A stretch of 64,000 bases of DNA, taken from positions 17,460,712 through 17,524,711 of the forward strand of contig NC_087074.1 of NCBI RefSeq assembly GCF_026151205.1. The letters are read 5' to 3'. Positions 13,201-25,200 of this stretch are shown in pieces. The DNA is from Bolinopsis microptera. Lineage: Eukaryota > Ctenophora > Tentaculata > Lobata > Bolinopsidae. The translations under genes were made by a program, and so were the position numbers. The notes beneath the pieces were generated by a model. That model saw only the letters and a program-made list of their open reading frames with translations, was not told the origin of the DNA and searched no databases. Within the stretch, counting starts at the first letter, position 1, and each line of letters opens with the position of its first letter.

Positions 13201-16200
13201 CCACTGGACTTAAGGCGTATTGATGGAACGAACCGGGACCCTGATCACACACACCGGGTACCAAGTGGCCAGTGTAGTGGTTCAACTAAACCGCGTTAAT
13301 ATCTCTGCACTAACATAAAGACTAAATTGCAGAAATTGGAAGAGAACACTGCAATATACGTGGGGGCGGCAGGAGTGCCCGAAAGATAAGATCTGATCAT
13401 CTACCTTCTCGACAACCGGACATGGGTTACTGAGTTGAGAGCAAGGACATTATCAGCTATTTTCACAGACTTTTACAACTGCGATGTTTTGTGTAATGAG
13501 ATTTAAAAAAAGAAGGGGTCAAGTGTCCTGGAAAGACGGCCTGTAATTATTTTATCAATTTTATCATTAAATATTAATTATTAAATTATTATTTTTGCTG
13601 AGAACACACCACACCTCGTCCCGCAAAGCAGTAAGAGTTATTGTGAAAGAAGAGCCCAGGGGGGTCGCCATAGCAATTTTTGGCAACTTTCACCTAAATT
13701 TACAAAATTTCCGTAATTAAAAGGTTGCCAAAAGTCTTGCCTGCGAGAGTCTTTCATCAAAGAAGTCAGCAATAGAAACAAACTTGCCTTTCCTCCAAAG
13801 TGGAGATCTTACCAACTGATATTCAGGAAGCAGGGTTTAGACTGCTCTAAGAGCAGCATTACAAAGTACCTAATGGGGTCAAAGAAGGTGCTGCCCTCTA
13901 AGGGAATGGCCAACAAAATGTCAGAGATAATGGCTGTCGAGAAAGACAAGAGGGATGATGCTCTCCAGATCGTCAGACCGTCACCCTCAGCAGGCACAGC
14001 AGGTCCCAGTAGGCAGGTCCCAGTTGCCACAGCACCAGTCCCAGCACCAGTCCCAGCACCTGCCCCAGCACCTGCCCCAGCACCAGGCCTAGTAGCCCCC
14101 TCCATAAAGGCACATTTCAACATCTCAGTCAAGGAGAGGGAGGCACTCTTTGCGTTCCTAATGTGGGCGAAAACCAGTGACGATGTCAAGGACCCTGTCG
14201 ACATCCTTAAAGAGAGAACATGGTAGATGAGGAATGTGCTAAATCAGTTCCTCGACTATTCCGAGGAGACAGGGATCATCACAAAGGGTTATTGGGAGTT
14301 TATTCGTAATGACCCAATGCGGTTCATCAGTCTCTTAGAAAGATGTTATAATGTGATGTTATTAACTGTTATCATTCAGGATGTTTTTGTTAGACTTAGC
14401 AGAATACTAATCATTATATATTCATAGCATGAGAACCGGTTGAAGTTTGTAGAAAGAGGATTTATGTTATTGTAGAGTATCAACCGGTACGTATTCCTTT
14501 AAACTATATATTTACAATGATCTATATACTACTATATATTTACAATGGGTAATTGGAACTTGATACAACTATTTGAGTTTATATTATTGGTGTGATTGAT
14601 TGGGGGACTGGTCCGTAGTACCAGCCAATGTTTACTCAAAAGTAATATATAATTGAAATAAGTTAAATATTCATCCCCGAGGGGCACGCAGATTATAATT
14701 GTGATGTTATCTATTAAAACTATTCAATTAAAATTTTATTGGTCGAGTCGACTGGCCCTGATCTGCAAACATATTTGATATTAGTAACTTTATGACGCTG
14801 CCTCACCGCAATTAGGTGTGTTATCAGTGTAGATATTATGCGCTATGTGGCAGTGAAATAAGGAATGTGCTGTTAGAATGGCAGGTGGTTTGAAATGTTG
14901 TCCTGATTCAGATTGTTTAATTTGAGCTGTATGAGTTTGGTTTTGAGTGATTATTGACTATGTTCTTTGTGATTTACGTAATCCAGGTAGGTTGTGGAGT
15001 AAAAATGGTGGCCATTCGTCGTTGCAGCCAGCACTTTGCAAGTCTAGTAGTACTTTTTTTGACGAATTCTTATATATGTTGATAGAAAATATACTGGATG
15101 GGCATGTAATGCGAGTGTTATGCTCTGAAATAGCGAGCATTGGGCCTTTATAAAAGATGCTAGATCTCAGGTCAGTCTGTGAGTAAATTGATAACCAGTC
15201 TAAGTTTTGTTCGTGTGTCGTTCCTTGTTTGGGTGTGTTAGGAGGGAAAAGTTCTGAAATCGATTTAGGTAACAAACTAGACATATTTCGAACTTTGTGC
15301 AGTAAAATAAGTGCGTTTTTAACGATAACCCCTTGAACGGTTAAGACCTCGTGTTCTTTAAATGCTAGTTTTGTGTGCTCTGGCAGTTTTCCGTCCTTGT
15401 AGTAGTAGTTCACATTTCCGGCCATAACTGCCCTCATACCTTGTTTTTGTTTAGCAAAAAGAGATTCTATAAGAGATTTTGAAGCAAATCCCCAGACAAG
15501 TGAGCAGAAGTTTAAATGGGACTGAACAAAACTTTGGAAAATCTGTAAACGGGCCTTCATCGGCAATTTATGTTTTATCCTGTACATCACCCCAATAAAT
15601 CTTGACATCTTGCTCCTCAGTGCTTTTATGTGGTTACTCCAGTTAAGCTTTTCGTCTACAATTACACCAAGAAACCGAGCTTCAGTTTTACGTTCTAATA
15701 CTGTGTTTTCTATTTGTACTTTAATCAATGATGGTTCTATACGCTTTTTCGAGAAAATCATATAACACGTCTTTTTTAGATTTAGTGCTAATCCGTTGCT
15801 ATTAACCCACCGTGATAATGTTTCCGTTAATTGGTTGACCCTTAGCATTAGTTCTTGGACATTGGAACCGTTAATAATGATATTTGCATCGTCTGCATAA
15901 AGTATGAATTTTACCATCATGTTAGAAATACCGGGAAGATCGTTGATGTATATGACGAAAAGTAAGGGACCTAATATGCTCCCTTGTGGAACACCATGCA
16001 CAATAGGCTTGTGGGACGAATGTGAATTGTTTATTGCTACATATTGGCTTCTATCACTTAGGTATGACTCAAACCACTTTAGAGCTATTCCCCGGATGCC
16101 GTAGTGCTGTAATTTATTTAGCAGTGTAGCATGATCCAGGACGTCAAACGCTTTACTGTAATCTAATAATAGCAGTAGTGAAATTTGGTTTTTGCTAAGA

Positions 16201-19200
16201 GAGTGTAAAATTGTACTTTGTGCATTAAGAAGAGCATGTTCACAGGACCTTCCTGGACGGAAACCATACTGATTTTCGAATAAAGAACTATTTTTGTTGA
16301 GAAATTCTAAGACACGTCGGTGCATCAGTTTTTCGTAGATTTTTGAGAAGGAACCTAAGAGAGAGATGGGTCTATAATTTTCAACGTCAAGTTTAGAGCC
16401 TCCTTTATGGATGGGAGTTACTTTGGCAATTTTAAGGGCCTGTGGAAATATGCCTGTACTTAAGGATTCGTTGATAACTTTTGCTAATATAGCAAGGAAA
16501 CTATCGCTGGAACTGGCTACTTTTAGTGGTTCAATTTTTGTGTCAAGGGTCGCTTTGTTCTTCAAACCAATAATAATTCTTTGAATTTCGATCGTTTCGG
16601 CAGGCTGTAGATAGATTGATTGAGAACAGGATGTGGGCAGATATTCCTGGAACCCCCCAGGGTCAAAGGTCTGACGGGCACTTATCTGAGTTTTGATGTT
16701 CGTAGCAATGTTCGAGAAATAGTCATTAAACCTTTCAGCCACGGTATCTTCAGAACTCAAAATCGACCCGTCCGAACCCTTAAGTCTTAACTGCTCAGTT
16801 TTCCTGCTTCTACCAAGTAAACCGTTGATTATTTGCCATTGTTTTTTGGAGCAGTCCTGGTATTTTTCGAATTGTTTTTTATAGTATCGTTGTTTGGCAA
16901 TGTTGACATGTTTTTTACAGAAAAGTTTTAGCTTTTTATAGGCCTCTATATTATTCATTGTAGGTTCAAGTACTTTACTATGATAACTTTCTTGTTTCCG
17001 CGCACATGCTTCTTCAAGCCAGGGTAATATCCAGGGTTTAGTATTAGAACGCTCATGCTCACGGCGAATATGATTGATTTTTAGTGGATAGGCAGTGTTA
17101 TAGTGCTTGGTGTATATATCTGCAAGTTTTCCGTATTGCAGACTAGCGTCGTCTGTACTTAATATCTCTTCCCACGTTTCCCCATCGATGAGTTCCCTAA
17201 AAGCAGCATTGTTGGCCTCATTTATGACACGTGTTTCATAACTAAGTTTAGGTTGTGTGTTAGTGGGTAGCCTGAGATGTTGTTGCGAAGAGTTACTTAG
17301 TTTAAAAGTGGTAACGATAGCAAGATGATCCGATAAATCCACCGTTACAACGTTACTGCTTATTGTGTGACTTATATTATTTGTGTAGACATGATCAATT
17401 AAGGTAGCACTATGATCGGTGACTCGTGTCGGCCTTGAAACCGTCTGAACAAATCCATACTTGGCAAGGAGGTCTATGAGGTTCTGTCCAGAGATATCAG
17501 TTTTGAATTTTATAAGATCAATGTTCGCGTCCCCAAAAAACATGATATGCTTGCGAGAATGTCTGTCTAGACCTCGTAGCACCTTTTCCAAAGAATTTAA
17601 GAAGTTCTGAGTACCTTTAGATGGGGACCTGTAAAAGTTTATCAATACTTTTGTTTGGTTTGTGCCTTTGCAATTATGCACCTTAACTAATTGAAATTCA
17701 GCGCACGTGTCTTCGGGATCTGTGGTTGCCTTAAGATTTTCTATATTTTCGGGATCACAAACCCTCTTATTAATGTAAATTACAAGGCCACCACCTTTTC
17801 CTGATTTGCGTAATGGTTCCTGAACAATAGGCTCGTGAAACCCTTCAATTTTAATGTCGGAGATTCCGTTTGGTAATTTATCTAACTTCAAATTGGTTTC
17901 GTTAAGACACAAAACGTCATACTTAGTATAACTGTCGATTTCTTCACGGAAGTATGTGATGTTCTTTACTAATGATCGCACATTAAGAGAAAACACTTTC
18001 AGTTCATCACGGGAGGAACTTTTAATGTTCGATGGCTGCTGATACTTACAATTGGTTAATATATCGCTGATTTCGTTCCAGTAATGGTAACTTTCATCGT
18101 TATCCTGATCTAAAGCGTTACCAATCAAATCTAAACCATGTGAGCGGTCGTATGGATTGAAAAGAGCAGTGATTCGGCTGCTACAGTCCATAAAAAGATC
18201 ATAAGATGTCACATAATAACCTGGGATTAACGACTCACAGCACTTTATGCAGCCTAAATTATCTCTAAAACACTTTTTATGAATGTACTCATCGCACCAT
18301 GGACAAAACCTAATGTTTAATCTAGAATAACAAAACCCGTTACAGGCCATGCACTTTGTTTTAAAATTAGTCTTGTTAACACTACTTTTTTTATTCGTCG
18401 GGACATCAGAGGCATTGATTGGGAGAATTGAGCTTATGCATTCATAGCAGAACCATGGGTTCCCAGAATTTATAATGTGCCGGGCATCGTTTTTTGATAG
18501 TTTCTGGCATTTTAAATGTTTACGTTCAGCACATAGGTCACAAATTAGGTCAGGAGAACTTTTAGGGATACGAACATAGCATTTGTCGCAATTGGGCTGT
18601 GAGCCGTGTTGCCTTTGATTACTTCGCTCCACTTTCAGTGACAGAATAAAGTAAGAGTTGAAAACAGATTAAATAAATGAAACAAAAACTGAAAAAAGAA
18701 CAATTGATATTAATATATAATCTGATGGGTGTAGACAGTAGGCTGGTCAGATCCGTTTGCAAGAACTTTCAGTTCTGTGTGCAAGACAAGATCGTGACGG
18801 TTGGGCCTATTTGCTACTTAAAAACTACAGATTATCGTCTGCTCAATATCAACAGGCTCTGCAACTAGTTCTCTTAAAGAATTTGATAATAAATAACAGA
18901 AAAGATTGACTAATGCGAGGGGCGCACGGACTGTGGATCAGTCATAGTCTGTCAGAAGTCGGTAGTTGGGTAGATTGTCGATGTAATTTGTCGTTTTCTG
19001 TATCAATTGTACAATGTAATAAGATGTAATAATATACAGTAGGCCTCGTATTTTGTTTTATAAATGAAGTATTAAACGATGCGATTAAGGGACTGTAATT
19101 AGAATGACTGATAAGTGTAAAGCCGAGATTACTGATAAGGCGAGATGTTGTGACAGGTGTAAGTGAGTTGCGATAATATTAGTATTCGACGTGTTTTGAA

Positions 19201-22200
19201 ATTGTTATACTACGTTGGCTTAATTTGAAATATGATTGCAGATCAGTCCTTTTACAAATTGATCATAGTACTAGAGTAGTTGTATGTGTTTAACTCTCAG
19301 CCGAAACCGCAACTATTCATATAGTTGTTACATATATCTAAAAATGGACGTCTTAGAGGTAGTGATCCTTTACGAAATCCTAAACTCAGTAAAATCAAAT
19401 TTATCCAACATGTCGTGAGAACAGATTTGCCAGTGTTATTTAAATGTATGCCATCCCGTGCAAGGTGAGGCAAACCGAAATTCAAATTGTCAAACAAAAG
19501 AAAGTTGGGCGAGCGTAGTGAGAGATGAACAAGCAGCTCGTTCAGGTTGTTAATACTGTCGTTCAGCTCATGGTAAGGGTCTGCATTCAAGTTGACTGGT
19601 GATATGGCGTCGAAGATGAATTGAGTGCCAGAGTGACTTATGAAATGTTTTAGGTGGTCGTGCAAGGTCATAGGATCAGCATGACCGAATCTGAGGTCGT
19701 TCACTCCGGCACTGATGAGGACTAAATCAGATTGTTCTATTGAGGCTTGGTGTTGTTCTAAGTCTCTCAGATGGAAGAGATCTTCTCTGAACGCAATGAT
19801 CGGCTCTTTGAGGAGAGAGCAGTCGAATGTACGGTTCTTGGAGTCAGACAGTATAAGAACTCGCCGAAGTCGTTTCGATGTTGGGTGGTCCTTGTGTGGT
19901 GATGATAGGCCTGACGACAAGGAGCCTCGTTGGGGACGTCTGCTCTTCTTGACTGTACTGGGGTCTTCTAGCAGTCTGAAGGTAATGCTCAATCGGGGCC
20001 CCTCAAATTTCTCTTCAGGGATTCCTGGAACGGAGTGATCCCATTCATCCTGGCTTTGTCTGGACATGGTATAGAGAGAACCATGAGTAGCTGTGAATGT
20101 CTCCTTCTTGTACTCTCCAGGGATCTTCCTCCGAAATACCACTTCTCTAGGACAGCCGAGTGACAGAGTGATGATGTTACTATCCCTACTGATACTGGGT
20201 TCGTTGTCTGAGTGGGGTGGAATGCAGGAGCGGGGAGAATCGTATGAGGTGACCATGGCTGAGTTGAAATTAAGATCTGGATATTCGGTCTTAAGAACAT
20301 TAGCAATTTCACTCAAATATGACGATTTTGAAATGTCTCTAGCATGATGGGAACCGCCGGAATAGCGATATGAGAACTGACCATAGTAGGCAACACGTCT
20401 ATTAGGAAAAGTACGGTCATAAGTTACGTCATCGTTCAGCGCAGAACTCGTAAATGTGTCAAAATGCGCACCATCAAGTGTCTCAAACGGTAGTGTACCT
20501 GAGTTTGTCGAGTTACCGTGTAGTCCTGGGCTGTGTAGTCGTTGGCTGGGGGGTGGGGGGATGGGCGTCTGCTGAGGGCTGCAGGGTGGTTGAATAACTG
20601 TGGTAGTTGTTGAACTGAGAGTTTGGCTAATGTCTTTTTGAAGTCCTTTCAACTGCTTACTAGCGTCCTCCGTGTGCCTCGTAATGATTTCAGTTAAATT
20701 ATCAACGCAATTAGATAACAAGTTAAATAAAGAATCTTGTTCTTCGCCAATAAATTGTTGGAAATGCTCTTTTAGGGCCACACGAGCTTCGTCAATGTCC
20801 TTTTTACTACGAGTTTTACGTGGCAGATTCTTGATAAATTCAGGATTCAAAATGAGGTTGCTCTCCCTCATTATCTGATCTTCATCTAGCTTGTCGACTA
20901 GCTCTAGGCTGGTCAGCGCTGAGAATCCCCCTAATCGTTTTGGTTCAGGTTCCATTATCAAAAACTTACTTTACTGGAAAGTTTGTGGCAGCTTTATGTA
21001 ATTGGACGGTTCTGATTCCCGTACCGCCTAGCCTCAGTCTGTCAGTCGTAGTTAGTTACCACAGTCCACGTCACAAGCACATGCAATTTAGCTGTTATCT
21101 ACATACAGATAAGAGTGGACAAACGTACTACAGAAAGAAATGTGTGTAATAAATCCTATTTATTACAGGTTCTGTTTCTATTTCAAACCCAGCGAGTTTC
21201 TCTTGTCAACACCCAAGTCCTGTGAACACACATATTAACAGTGGTAGCAGTTCAGTTAACTTTGTGATACACGACAGAGAAGATCCACCGCATCGAAAAG
21301 GAACTCTGAAGGAGTAAGTAGAGAGAAAAGGTAATTGGAAAGTACCGAAATTGTTATAGACTGTTCAGTTAATTAGAAGAAAGAGACTAATCAAGTAGAA
21401 AGTATTGAACTGTTATATACGAAGTATTGATTCAAGTGTTGAAAGTAGTTAGAATTAAAACTCAGTGTTAGTCAGTGTACATTTGTTTGTGTCAGTGTAC
21501 AGTAGTTTTGTGTTTGTAGTAATTGTCACATTCATTCACATTATGAGCGAGAGGATACCGAATCTAGAGGATACAGCCGTTGGAAGAAAGCGGTCAAAGT
21601 GTGGCAGTTGGGAACAACAGCAAAGAAAACTCAACAAGCCAGCCGTCTGATTGGATTCATGAATGGAAGAGCGTATGAAGCAGCACTACAAATAGCACCA
21701 GCAGACTTGGTTACTTTGGAACTTGGAATCACTGTTTTACTTTGTACTGAATGGAACTGGAACCCATGCAACTGGACAACGTAGAGGATTGGCTTAGGAG
21801 TGTAGTTGTACCAGAGTGCAATGAACCGGTGTTGATTGAGCTAGATCTTTCAGACTCAGAGTAGTAAATACTTGTTTTAATAAAGGATGGGAACTGGGAA
21901 GGGCCAGAAATGAGTTGTTTTATAAATTTAAATTATTGTTCTAATTTATTAATATTAGAAGTTTGTACTTTTAGTTTTACGAATGCCTTTTAAATGTACA
22001 TTGTGCAATCCAATTAAAATACCCTTTTTTGTTTTTTTACCCAGGGTTTTAATTTAAAAAGGTTTTTCAATCGTTGTTATTTTATACAATGTACATTATT
22101 TGGCATGATAAATAACAAACAATATGTTATTTCAAATTTATATTTTGAGATGGTATTTATTGATCAAAGGCAATGTCAAAATGAAAAGAGCGTCCTTCCG

Positions 22201-25200
22201 GCATCTTTACTTCCCCCTTTCTTTTTCAACAAACTTCTGTTCCCACTTACACTTCAAATTCTGCGGGACGTCAATGTGATAATAAATATATTATTCCAGG
22301 ATGCCAAAGTACACAACATGTTCCAATTGGAAGTGCCTCTAAGGGGGCCACTAAGTGCCTAACATGTGGAACAACCAAAGAAAAAGGGGAGAGCCAGGAT
22401 GTATTGCCAGGCGACTGGAAGAGTGGGTGTGGGACAAACAACTTCGCAATGACCTGTTACAGCTGCAAAAGACCCAGGAGAGCCAGAAAGTAGACTTAGA
22501 GGCCGAGAAGACATAGTTTTTCATCAATTTGTCTTTATTTTTAATTGTAGTTATGTTTTCCTGCTTTCCCGCGGTATCTAAAATTCTGGGGTAAAGTTAA
22601 CGGGAAATCACTATTTTTGGCAACTTTTGGCAATTTTTCGCAATTTTTCGCAACCTTTCACATGAATTTTCAAAATTTCCAAAAAAAAGGTTGCCAAAAA
22701 TTGCCAAAAATTGCTATGGAGACCCCCCAGCCCAAGTTGCTCGCAACGCAATCAAAACACCACAACAAGCTGTGAGACGTCCTATAACCTGGCTGTTCAA
22801 AGACACACGATTCTACTCAGCATACACAAATTTTAACAAAGATGAGGTAACTTTCTGCCATCAAATTAGTTCCAATGTGTTGTCACTTTCTAAGCCAGAA
22901 TCAAAAAAAAAATAATAAATTAAATAAAATAAGTCAGATTTTATACAGCACTTTAATAACATTAAGTAGTGGTATTAAACCCGCTACGAGGAGCCTCGAT
23001 AGGATATAGCGTACGTTTATGTTATGATAATCATATATTAAGTAATATCACCGATGGGGCTGCCATTCCTGAGTCTCATGAAAGGGACAATGGTTCGTCC
23101 TAAACACGCCCAGAGAATGCCTAACTTTCGGACGAGCTATGACGTGTCCCGAATTGGTACACAAATACCAAGCAAAAAGCTAAAACAGGCGTCCCCTGAC
23201 CCCCTGGCCGAGTTGTCACCTAAAATGAGCGGATTCCGCTGCTCCGACTTTAATCCACTAGATTTCCTGGGAGTAACCTCGCCCAAACCGGAGCCAAAGA
23301 AGGTAACTTCCACACTCCCACCACTACAAGTTACAATCATCCAGAACAGGAGGACCATTATAATATGATTATTTGTTATTATTGAGTTTTCACCAATAAA
23401 ATTGTCAGTAACATCCATCCTCGCTTGGGGGCTGTTATTTTACAACTCATTTTACAAGTTCTTGATATTTTATTAATTGCATCTTCAAAACATCTCAGGT
23501 GAAGGTGACGTACATGGTAAACGGGGCCTTCAGGAAGCTGGTGAAGATCGAACTAGCAACCCTAGACAGCTGTACACGGTGTAAGAGCACCATACCAACA
23601 GAGGAGGCCTAGGTTACTATATAGCAAAAATAGAGTTGTTAGTCACGAACATGAGGATCACTATAACCACAGCCGTCTGCTTCAATATCGAGAATATACG
23701 TTATAGCATTTGGGACAGAGTAATGAGACGTCGTGCAAGAAAGTACGAATGCCAAAATGTAGCTAAAATATAATTGTTAGCTACATCCATGAGGATTACC
23801 ATTACCACAGCCGTGTGTTTTGGGATAGACACTATGCGCTATAGTGTTTGGGATCGTAAAATGAAACATATTGCAAGAAAATATGAAGGTCAAAACGTAA
23901 GTATCATTGTTCTTTATTATAGACATTATACAGCATGTTGATAGTAAGGGTGTATTGCAAGATGGTGTCCTAAATTAACTACGTTGCAGGAAGTGAAGAC
24001 AAATACGAAGTTCATGCTCGTATACCAGAACGAGGCAATGAAGTCCATCCTAAAAGACCATGGCGACTACTTGTCACACACAAAAACAACCATGTTAATT
24101 GTGTTCGTTCTCAGGAAAACTACAAAAGGTCAGCGACTTTCGGAGTTGAAGACATTCTCAGAAATGATGATCACTTCATCATAAGAACAAGAGACTTCAG
24201 TATAGAAGAATATCAATCGTACCATGCGTACAAGGTCAGTGTTACTAGACGATAAACTATAATTACTAATCTTACTGTATATAAAGCGAGACGGGTAGCG
24301 TACTGTAGTGCGACAGTGTCGATCTTGAAGGTTTCGCACTAGGGTACGTGTATGATTATTTGTTATTATTGACTTTTAACCAGTAACAATTATCGCTTGG
24401 AGAGATTAGTTTTCTAGTTACTAGCATGTCATCATCAAGGGACCTGATGAAGGCCGTTACTGCCATCAGCAGTGCGTATACCGATGACCTGAAAGAGTTA
24501 GAAGAACTCAAGAAACGCCTCAGGCGGGCAGAAAGAAGAATAAGAGACCTAAAAGTGGAATTGGAGTACTTGGCGGATCAACAGGCGGCAAGAATGGACA
24601 CCCAGCCGGCGCCCCCGCCCTATTTCCACAGCCCCACCTCGCCCAGCACAGAGCCATACAGCAGCCCTTATTAAGCTCGGGAGGACGAGGTGTCTCGCAC
24701 TGGCTGTTCTTATCATTCTTGTTTTTTATTTGTTTAATACATTTCATATTTTATATTTAAAGTGTTTTACTTGTACTCATTCGTATGGAATGGAAATGAG
24801 GATATAAAATAAAGGTTTGAATGGAAGGAGGAAAGACGGAGAAATAGGTGAGTATTGTAAATTATGATATTGGATTTGGAATAGTATAGGGTTAGGCGTT
24901 TACTTTTAAGATTCTTTCAGTATTTTATTTTTAAGGCGCGCAGAGCCGTGCTAGGGAGTAGGGTTACCTTACGGTACGCCCTGCCGTTCGTGCTTCGTGA
25001 CTAGAGCTTGACTAGCATACACTAAATACCAAGAAACTCCGTTTTCTATAGGGGCTGTCATTTTACTACTCATTTTTTTGATATTTTATTAATTGCATCT
25101 TCAAAACATTTCAGGTTTAAGTCACATATTCGATCAACGGGGCATACCGGAAGCTAGTCAAACTGGAGCTGGCAGAGCTGGATACTTGTGGCCGGTGCAA

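Larger units (their letters stand above)
14530..21000 (-). mobile_element. LINE-A: ORF-intact AlkB/SGNH-type non-LTR retrotransposon
   Basis: A two-ORF non-LTR element on the minus strand. ORF1 (20961-19297) has AlkB-like and SGNH domains. After a 664-bp spacer, ORF2 (18632-14958) has a zinc finger, endonuclease and reverse transcriptase. Both frames are free of stops, so the copy is young. The 3' untranslated region runs to roughly 14,530. It contains GCGTGCCCCTCGGGGAT and TTTGCAGATCAGGG (minus strand), which recur at 32.06-32.67 kb in a truncated copy. The exact 5' end, 3' end and target duplication are not fixed. It lies inside the 9.07-kb inverted-repeat element and in the sense direction of nicalin intron 10. 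Confidence 0.85.
13659..22728. mobile_element. 9.07-kb inverted-repeat element with 6-bp target duplication
   Basis: The left end reads GGGGGGTCGCCATAGCAA and the right end, on the minus strand, GGGGGGTCTCCATAGCAA; the match continues as TTTTTGGCAA. Immediately outside, AGCCCA occurs at 13653-13658 and at 22729-22734. Each end is itself a long imperfect hairpin built of TTTTTGGCAA / TTGCCAAAAA units. Inside are short unrecognised frames near both ends and LINE-A in the middle, which probably inserted later. No DDE transposase, polymerase B or tyrosine recombinase was recognised. A 6-bp duplication fits several superfamilies, so none is named. An alternative is two separate MITE copies whose flanks match by chance. 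Confidence 0.5.

Noticed and set aside
13809-14204. 131-residue minus-strand frame with Gly-Ala repeat
   Set aside because: It is the antisense of the CAGCACC minisatellite frame at 13873-14226 and has no own support.
21180-21260. LTR end followed by a TGGTAGCAG primer-binding site
   Set aside because: Only nine bases match and no paired LTR or gag/pol was found; too weak to list as a feature.
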